NCBI GenBank assembly: GCA_028707655.1
Contig: JAQWAN010000082.1
Span: forward strand, 1 to 8,298
DNA length: 8,298 nucleotides
Direction of reading: 5' to 3'
From: Bacteroidaceae bacterium
GTDB lineage: Bacteria > Bacteroidota > Bacteroidia > Bacteroidales > Bacteroidaceae
Part shown: piece after piece, positions 1 through 5,895 of the stretch
Layout of the letters: each line of letters opens with the position of its first letter
How positions within the stretch are numbered: the first letter of the stretch is position 1
Notes under the pieces: model-generated
What the model was told of the DNA's origin: nothing
The model's input: the letters and a program-made list of their open reading frames with translations, nothing else
Database searches by the model: none
Made by a program: the position numbers and the translations under genes

Positions 1-53
1 GCAAGAAAGAAAAATAATATAGATATTTAAATGTTAACTTTAATTTAAAATGC

Positions 54-3000
54 ATGAAACAAGTGAATTCTAGAACCCTACGCAAGGTTCTACCCCTATT
101 GTTAGGGCTGTTTTTGTCAGTAAACGCTTTTGCACAACAAATTACCGTGTCTGGTAATGTGCAAGATAAAAGTGGTGAGACTGTCATTGGTGCGAATGTA
201 ACCGTTAAGGGTACAATGAACGGTACTATTACTGATTTAGATGGTAATTTTAAGTTCTTGGCACCTAAAAATGCTACACTTACTATTTCTTTCGTTGGTT
301 ATGCCACCCAAGAAGTTAAAGCTGGTCAAAACCTAAAAATTGTATTAGAAGATGATGCAATTCTGTTAGAAGGAACAGTGATTATTGGTTATGGTTCCAT
401 GAAAAAGAGTGATTTAAGTGGATCTGTTGTTTCTGTTAAGGCAGATGTTAACAAAGGAGCCATCACTTCACCACAAGAGTTATTGCAAGGCCAAGTGTCT
501 GGTTTATTTGTTCAACCTTCATCGGGAGGTCCTGGAGAGGGTGTTACCATGCGTATTCGTGGTGGTGCTTCTTTAAATGCAAGTAACGACCCATTGATTG
601 TTATTGATGGAATACCTGTTACTAGCGATGCTGCTCCAGGTATGCGTAACCCATTATCTGCTATCAATCCAAATGATATTGAGACCATGACTGTATTGAA
701 AGATGCTTCAGCAACTGCTATTTATGGTTCTCGTGCTTCTAATGGTGTTATCATCATTACTACTAAAAAGGGTACTTCAGATGGTATCAAGGTGGCCTAT
801 TCAAGCACCTATAGTGTTAGCGATCCTTCTCAACGTATTGAAACATTAGACGCACAACAACTACGTGATGTGTTTGATGCTACTTACCCACTAGGAACAG
901 ATGCTGGTGATGCTGCACATGCTATCCTTAATAAATATCCTGATCAAGCAACCGATTGGCAAGACGAAATCTTCCAAACTGCTTTTGGTACCGACCAAAA
1001 TATAAGTGTATCTGGTAATAAGATGGGCGTACCTTTCCGTGTTTCTTTAGGTTATAAGAACGAGGATGGTACCATTAAGAATTCTAATTATGAACGTTAT
1101 ACAGCTGGTTTTAATGTTTCTCCATCTTTCTTGGACGATCATTTAAAACTAACTTTAAATGCAAAAGGAAGTATTAATAACAACGATTATGGTAATTCTG
1201 ATGCTGTAAGTGCAGCTGCTTTTTACGACCCAACCAAACCGGTTTATTTCCCTGCTAATGCAGATGGTAGTGCTACTCCTTATAATGGCTATTATAATGC
1301 CATCAACGAGAATGGAACCATTAACCGACTAGCTAGTGTTAATCCAATGTCTATGCTTAACGACCGTGTAGACGAAGGAACCACTAAACGTTTTATTGGT
1401 AGTGCTAAAATAGAATATAAGATGCACTTCCTACCAGAATTGAAAGCTACATTAAATTTAGGTTTAGATGTTGCAAAAGGTGAGGGTCATTCTTCGGATA
1501 ATGTAAATTCCTACATGGCTGCTCGTAATACAGACTTCCCTAACATAGGAACCCGTAGTGATTGGAGCAATCTTCGTCGTAATCAAGTATTAGATTTCTA
1601 TTTGAACTATGTAAAAGAGGTGCCTTCTATTCAAAGTCGTTTTGATGTAACAGCAGGTTATTCTTGGCAACATTTCTATCAAGCCGATTATAGTCTTGAA
1701 TCAAACAATTACGATCCTTCTGTAGATCCAACTGTTGAAAAATCAGGTTGGGTAGCTTCTGAAGATGGTACTGTATACAACAAAGAGGGTGCTTATCGCC
1801 TTCCTTCTGAGTCGTATTTAGTTTCTTTCTTTGGACGTTTGAATTATTCCTTGATGGATCGTTACTTATTGACTGCTACGGTACGTCGTGATGGTAGTTC
1901 TAAATTTGGATCGGATAACCGTTGGGGTGTATTCCCATCCGCAGCTTTAGCTTGGAGTGTTACCAAGGAGCCATTCATGAAGAACCAAAAAGTGTTCTCT
2001 AACTTGAAACTTCGTGTTGGATATGGTGTAACCGGTCAACAAAGTATTTCTGGAAACTACGATTATATCCCATCTTACCAGTTTAGTTCCAATCCTAACT
2101 CCACTTATTTAGGTGTTAATTTGTTAAAACCAAATGCGTATAATAAGTTCTTAAAATGGGAAGAAACAGCTACAACTAATATCGCTATTGATTATGGTTT
2201 CTTAAACAATAGAATCAATGGTTCGGTAGAGTTTTATGAGAAACGTACAAAAGACTTGTTTAACACAATCACTTCGCCAGCAGGAACAAATTTCACCAAT
2301 GAAATTACAGCCAATGTAGGTAAGATGAAGAACCGTGGTGTTGAGTTTAATGTAAATGCAATTGCTATTCAATCGAAAGATATTACTTGGAAAGTTGGTT
2401 TTAATGCCACTTGGAACTCTACGGAGATTACTAAACTAACGCCTTCTGATAATCCAGATTATCCAGGTATCAATACTGGTAGCTTGAGTTATGGTACAGG
2501 TTCTTATATCGAAAAACATCTTGTAGGTTACACTCCTAGTACATTCTATGTATACCAACAAGTATACGATGTAGATGGAAAACCAATCCAGAACGCTTTT
2601 GTAGATCGTAATCAAGATGGTCGTATCACAGAGTCGGACCGTTATTTAACCAAAAGTCCAATGCCTAAATATTACTTTGGATTTACCTCGAACTTCCGCT
2701 ATAAAGCCTTCGATTTAGCCTTTAACATGCGAGCTAACCTAGGTGCTTATACCTTTAATGCTTTTGCTGCTGAAAACTCTTCTGCTAGTTCATTTGGTAA
2801 TCAGGGTTTTATCAGCAATATGTATAAATCTATTTACGAAACAGGATTTACACAAGCCAATACATTGACACAACAAATGTCCGATTTATTCTTGGAGAAT
2901 TCTTCTTTCTTGAAAATGGATAATATCACTTTAGGTTATAACTTTAAACGTTTCTTTACCGATAAACTTTCAGGTAGAGTTTCTGTATCAGTTCAAAATG

Positions 3001-3110
3001 TATTTACTATCTCTAACTACTCTGGTTTAGATCCTGAAACAGGTGATATCGACGCTGGTGCATGGCCACGTCCTAAAGTATATACAATTGGTTTAAATCT
3101 TAACTTTTAA
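54..3110 (+). CDS. susC: SusC/RagA-family TonB-dependent outer-membrane transporter (starch-type SusC)
   Basis: This is the outer-membrane channel that imports glycan oligosaccharides with energy from TonB, working with the SusD encoded next door. It is complete at 1018 residues, about the size of Bacteroides SusC. A signal peptide covers residues 1-27 (cleavage after AFA, mature start QQ). Residues about 30-98 form the carboxypeptidase-D-regulatory-like domain usual at the N-terminus of SusC proteins. A TonB-box-like stretch follows at about 106-113 (EGTVIIGY). The plug domain then follows, with RIRGGAS at 167-173 and the family signature VLKDASATAIYGSRA at 214-228. The rest is a beta-barrel ending in NLNF, a terminal aromatic residue typical of outer-membrane proteins. 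A DxNxDGxIxxxD loop at 851-862 resembles a calcium loop. The start at 54 is chosen because it gives an ideal signal peptide; the ATG at 50 is in another frame. No Shine-Dalgarno is visible, which is normal for this phylum. Family assignment is secure; starch as substrate is inferred from the neighbours. Confidence 0.96.
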   Translation: MKQVNSRTLRKVLPLLLGLFLSVNAFAQQITVSGNVQDKSGETVIGANVTVKGTMNGTITDLDGNFKFLAPKNATLTISFVGYATQEVKAGQNLKIVLEDDAILLEGTVIIGYGSMKKSDLSGSVVSVKADVNKGAITSPQELLQGQVSGLFVQPSSGGPGEGVTMRIRGGASLNASNDPLIVIDGIPVTSDAAPGMRNPLSAINPNDIETMTVLKDASATAIYGSRASNGVIIITTKKGTSDGIKVAYSSTYSVSDPSQRIETLDAQQLRDVFDATYPLGTDAGDAAHAILNKYPDQATDWQDEIFQTAFGTDQNISVSGNKMGVPFRVSLGYKNEDGTIKNSNYERYTAGFNVSPSFLDDHLKLTLNAKGSINNNDYGNSDAVSAAAFYDPTKPVYFPANADGSATPYNGYYNAINENGTINRLASVNPMSMLNDRVDEGTTKRFIGSAKIEYKMHFLPELKATLNLGLDVAKGEGHSSDNVNSYMAARNTDFPNIGTRSDWSNLRRNQVLDFYLNYVKEVPSIQSRFDVTAGYSWQHFYQADYSLESNNYDPSVDPTVEKSGWVASEDGTVYNKEGAYRLPSESYLVSFFGRLNYSLMDRYLLTATVRRDGSSKFGSDNRWGVFPSAALAWSVTKEPFMKNQKVFSNLKLRVGYGVTGQQSISGNYDYIPSYQFSSNPNSTYLGVNLLKPNAYNKFLKWEETATTNIAIDYGFLNNRINGSVEFYEKRTKDLFNTITSPAGTNFTNEITANVGKMKNRGVEFNVNAIAIQSKDITWKVGFNATWNSTEITKLTPSDNPDYPGINTGSLSYGTGSYIEKHLVGYTPSTFYVYQQVYDVDGKPIQNAFVDRNQDGRITESDRYLTKSPMPKYYFGFTSNFRYKAFDLAFNMRANLGAYTFNAFAAENSSASSFGNQGFISNMYKSIYETGFTQANTLTQQMSDLFLENSSFLKMDNITLGYNFKRFFTDKLSGRVSVSVQNVFTISNYSGLDPETGDIDAGAWPRPKVYTIGLNLNF

Positions 3111-3114
3111 TCAG

Positions 3115-4713
3115 ATGAAAATAAAATATTTATTATCAATATGCGCAGCAGCGGTTTTAAGTTTCAGCGCATGTGTGGGCGATTTAGATGTTCAACCTCT
3201 AGATCCCAATGTTACCACCGCAGAAATAGCATATGCTACTCCTGGAGCCTTCAATCAATCGATAGCCAAAATATATGCTGTCTGGGCAATGAGTGGTCAA
3301 GATGGTGAGGGTAGTACAGATATTGCTGGCTTAGACCCTGGTAATGCGCAGTTGCTTCGTTCCTATTGGAACTTGCAGGTGATTACTACTGACGAGTGTA
3401 AGAATGCATGGAGCAACTCATGGGTACCTGAGATTAATGGAATGCTTTATAGCTCTACTAAAAATGAATCCATTGAAGGTGTGTACCAACGTTGTATGTT
3501 TACCGTTGCATTGTGTAATGAATTTATTCTTCAAGCAAATGCTAGCTCTGTATTAGATGCAGCTCAAAAAACACAATATGTCGCAGAGGCTCGTTTCAAT
3601 CGTGCTTTGGCTTACGAAGTGTTGATGGACTTATATGCTACACCTCCTTTTATTACCGAGGAAAACTATAGTCTTGCTCCTTCTGCACTTACCCGTGCCG
3701 ATTTGTTCGATTGGATTGAGACAGAACTTAATGAGTGCCGCGACCACCTACCTACTCCTTCTGCTGTAGAATATGGTCGTGCTAGTCAAGGTGCTGTTGA
3801 TTTCTTATTAGCTCGTATGTATTTAAATGCGGAGGTTTTCAAGGGTGAAGCAATGTATACAGAGTGTATAGCTGCTTGTAACCGTTTGTTTACAGAGGGA
3901 TATGCGTTATCTACAACTTATGCTAATCTTTTTAAAGCAGACAATAATATAACCTCTAGTAAAGAAATCATCTTCCCTATTGTTTTTGATGGTACAAAAA
4001 CAAAAACATGGGGTGGTATGACCTACTTAATAGCCTCTTCTCGTAGTGGTAAAGCGGTTGATTTAAATAGAGATGGTGTTAATGAAGGATGGGATGGCAA
4101 TCGTGCTACATCTGGATTAACTTCTAAATTTGACACTTTTGATCCTGCTATGCGTGACGCTGCTATGTTAACAGATGCACGTGGTATCTTCGATTCAAAT
4201 GGTCGTTCAGAAGCCATTACAACCACTTCAGAAGGAACGTTTGTAACCGAAGGTTGGGCTGTTTATAAGTTTACCAACGTTAAATCAGATGGTTCACTTT
4301 GTGAGGATACTACATTCCCTGAAACGGATTTTCCTATGTTTCGTTTAGGTGATGCTTACTTGATGTATGCTGAGGCTGTTGTGCGTGGTGGCTCTGGTGC
4401 TACAAAAGCGGAGGCCGTTACTTTAGTTAACAAACTACGTGAACGTGGTTATGGTGGTGCAGGTGGCGACATCTCTGAGTCTGACTTAGACTTAGACTTT
4501 GTTCTTGACGAACGTGCTCGCGAATTGTATTGGGAAGGAACGCGTCGTACTGATTTAGTTCGTTTTGGAAAATATACAGGCAGTCAATATGTTTGGGATT
4601 TCAAAGGTGGAGTAGCAACTGGTGTTGCTGTGAATTCTTATAAAAATGTTTTCCCTATTCCAGTATCCGATTTATCTGTTAACGGAAACTTACAACAAAA
4701 TCCTGGTTATTAA
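3115..4713 (+). CDS. susD: SusD-family surface glycan-binding lipoprotein (starch type)
   Basis: This is the outer-membrane lipoprotein that binds the glycan and sits as a lid on SusC. It is complete at 532 residues; Bacteroides thetaiotaomicron SusD is of similar length. The signal peptide ends in the lipobox FSAC with lipidated Cys20, followed by VGDLDVQPLDP, which resembles the start of mature starch-type SusD. The C-terminal family signature DERARELYWEGTRRTDLVRF lies at 465-484, and the protein ends with the usual FPIPVSDL and NPGY elements. Trp85, Trp99, Trp103, Trp299 and Trp326 are candidates for the aromatic starch-binding platform; Trp299 and Trp326 seem to sit where the starch SusD has Tyr296 and Trp320, but this is an alignment from memory. 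A DxNxDG loop (316-327) lies just before and through Trp326. The gene begins 4 bases after susC stops, so the two are almost certainly co-transcribed and probably translationally coupled. Confidence 0.95.
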   Translation: MKIKYLLSICAAAVLSFSACVGDLDVQPLDPNVTTAEIAYATPGAFNQSIAKIYAVWAMSGQDGEGSTDIAGLDPGNAQLLRSYWNLQVITTDECKNAWSNSWVPEINGMLYSSTKNESIEGVYQRCMFTVALCNEFILQANASSVLDAAQKTQYVAEARFNRALAYEVLMDLYATPPFITEENYSLAPSALTRADLFDWIETELNECRDHLPTPSAVEYGRASQGAVDFLLARMYLNAEVFKGEAMYTECIAACNRLFTEGYALSTTYANLFKADNNITSSKEIIFPIVFDGTKTKTWGGMTYLIASSRSGKAVDLNRDGVNEGWDGNRATSGLTSKFDTFDPAMRDAAMLTDARGIFDSNGRSEAITTTSEGTFVTEGWAVYKFTNVKSDGSLCEDTTFPETDFPMFRLGDAYLMYAEAVVRGGSGATKAEAVTLVNKLRERGYGGAGGDISESDLDLDFVLDERARELYWEGTRRTDLVRFGKYTGSQYVWDFKGGVATGVAVNSYKNVFPIPVSDLSVNGNLQQNPGY

Positions 4714-4731
4714 TAGTAATAATTCGATAAA

Positions 4732-5823
4732 ATGAAAACATTAAAATATTTATTTCTGTCTGTCCTATTAATGGGCATGGCGAGTAGTTGTGATAGCGAC
4801 TTGGATACCGTTACTTACGATTCATCACAGGTAACAATAAGTAATTTGGTAGCCAATAAAGACGCTTCTGTGTTGAGTGCTAAGGAGAAAAGTACACCTG
4901 CTGTTACTTTTGCTTGGTCGGTAACTAACTTCCACGTGGATGTAGCCGTAACTTATACCTTAGAGGTAGATTATGCGGGAAAAGTATTTGCTAATCCTGT
5001 TGTTGTATCTTCTGCTGTGGATACTTATAAAATTATTACTACAGAAGAATTAAACAAAGCGGTTCGTCAGTTGCAAGACAAATATGCTACAGAGATAACG
5101 GATACGGAAGCTGCGCAGTCTCTTGAATTGCGTGTTTCTGCTTCTTTCTCTACAGCTATGGAAACTGTTTATTCCAATGTAGTGAGCTTAGCGGTTACTC
5201 CTTTCATAGATGAACCTGCTAAGATTTTTATTGTTGGTGATTACTGTGCATGGAATCATGATAATTCTCAATATCTATTCTCACCTAAGTTTACCGACGA
5301 ATACAGTGGTTTAATTTTCTTTGATGGCAAAGCTGCTAACGGATGGAAAATTTCTCCTATTGGTGAATGGGGTACTGATTGGGGCGATGGTGGTGTGATT
5401 GATGTGGATGGTGAGTCTACATTGGTAACTGCTGGTGGTGGAGACATATCTGCTTTCACTAAATCATGGTACCAATTTGACTTTAACACAACTACTGGTG
5501 TATTAAAAGCAACAAACAGTGCTGATTCCTTTGGCCTTGTTGGTCAATTTAATGGATGGGGTGGTCAACCTGATCAAGCATTAACGTTAGAGCGTGATGC
5601 AAAAGGATCGTACATGACTGCTACTTTATCCTTAGTTGCCAACGAAGGATTTAAACTTCGTGCCGATTCAGATTGGGCATGGGGTATTGGTCCTGATCAA
5701 TTAGGTGATCTTACCGGTTGTACTGGTGCAGATGGTAACCTTGTAGTAGCTGCTGATGGTACTTATACCATTAAATGGTACTTCAATAGAGAGCCACAGA
5801 CCTTCGAAGCGATTAAGAACTAA
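4732..5823 (+). CDS. susE: SusE-like surface starch-binding lipoprotein with two C-terminal CBM-type domains
   Basis: This is a non-enzymatic surface lipoprotein expected to hold starch or maltooligosaccharides near the SusC/SusD complex. It is complete at 363 residues, close to SusE (about 387) and shorter than SusF (about 485). A lipoprotein signal peptide ends in ASSC (Cys20) and is followed by the acidic run DSDLD, consistent with surface export in Bacteroidota. Residues about 27-155 look like the SusE N-terminal immunoglobulin-like domain. Two beta-sandwich binding modules follow. The first, about 162-260, carries VGDYCAW (168-174), W205-K206 and W213/W217. The second, about 266-362, carries VGQFNGW (270-276), FKLR (307-310) and W315/W317. 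The aromatic-plus-lysine/arginine pattern is what starch-binding modules of SusE/SusF use. Two modules match SusE rather than SusF, which has three. The gene follows susD by 18 bases, after a string of stop codons. Starch-type function is inferred from the family, motifs and neighbours. Confidence 0.88.
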   Translation: MKTLKYLFLSVLLMGMASSCDSDLDTVTYDSSQVTISNLVANKDASVLSAKEKSTPAVTFAWSVTNFHVDVAVTYTLEVDYAGKVFANPVVVSSAVDTYKIITTEELNKAVRQLQDKYATEITDTEAAQSLELRVSASFSTAMETVYSNVVSLAVTPFIDEPAKIFIVGDYCAWNHDNSQYLFSPKFTDEYSGLIFFDGKAANGWKISPIGEWGTDWGDGGVIDVDGESTLVTAGGGDISAFTKSWYQFDFNTTTGVLKATNSADSFGLVGQFNGWGGQPDQALTLERDAKGSYMTATLSLVANEGFKLRADSDWAWGIGPDQLGDLTGCTGADGNLVVAADGTYTIKWYFNREPQTFEAIKN

Positions 5824-5841
5824 ATATCTATATAACATCAG

Positions 5842-5878
5842 AAAAAGGGAGGAGCATATTGAGTCTTCTCCCTTTTTT
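5842..5878 (+). terminator. Intrinsic (rho-independent) terminator after the susE-like gene
   Basis: A 13-base-pair stem pairs 5842-5854 with 5865-5877. It contains a G/C-rich core (GGGAGGAG against CTTCTCCC, one G-U wobble) and a 10-base loop at 5855-5864. The 3' arm runs into six T residues (5873-5878), and the 5' arm starts with five A residues, so the structure could also act on the opposite strand. It begins 18 bases after the susE-like stop codon and ends 17 bases before the next start codon at 5896. It therefore separates the binding-protein genes from the GH13 gene while leaving little room for a separate promoter downstream. It could be a partial terminator or an mRNA-stabilising 3' hairpin. 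Confidence 0.85.
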
Positions 5879-5895
5879 AGTATAAATTGACTTTT

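Noticed and set aside
50..52. An ATG four bases before the chosen susC start.
   Set aside because: It is in a different frame from susC and gives no signal peptide.
1..53. Possible promoter for susC; TAACTTTA at 35-42 is near the Bacteroidota -7 consensus TAnnTTTG.
   Set aside because: The last base does not match, there is no -33 element at a suitable distance, and it lies only about a dozen bases from the start codon. The true promoter is probably upstream of the window. I see only an A/T-rich leader here.
4023..4226. A 67-codon open frame on the - strand.
   Set aside because: Antisense shadow of the conserved middle part of susD.
4483..4500. Three tandem copies of a six-base unit (GACTTA, GACTTA, GACTTT).
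   Set aside because: It encodes Asp-Leu-Asp-Leu-Asp-Phe within susD just before the conserved C-terminal signature; too short to call a repeat element, and it keeps the frame.
5268..5489. A 73-codon open frame on the - strand.
   Set aside because: Antisense shadow of the first binding module of the SusE-like gene.
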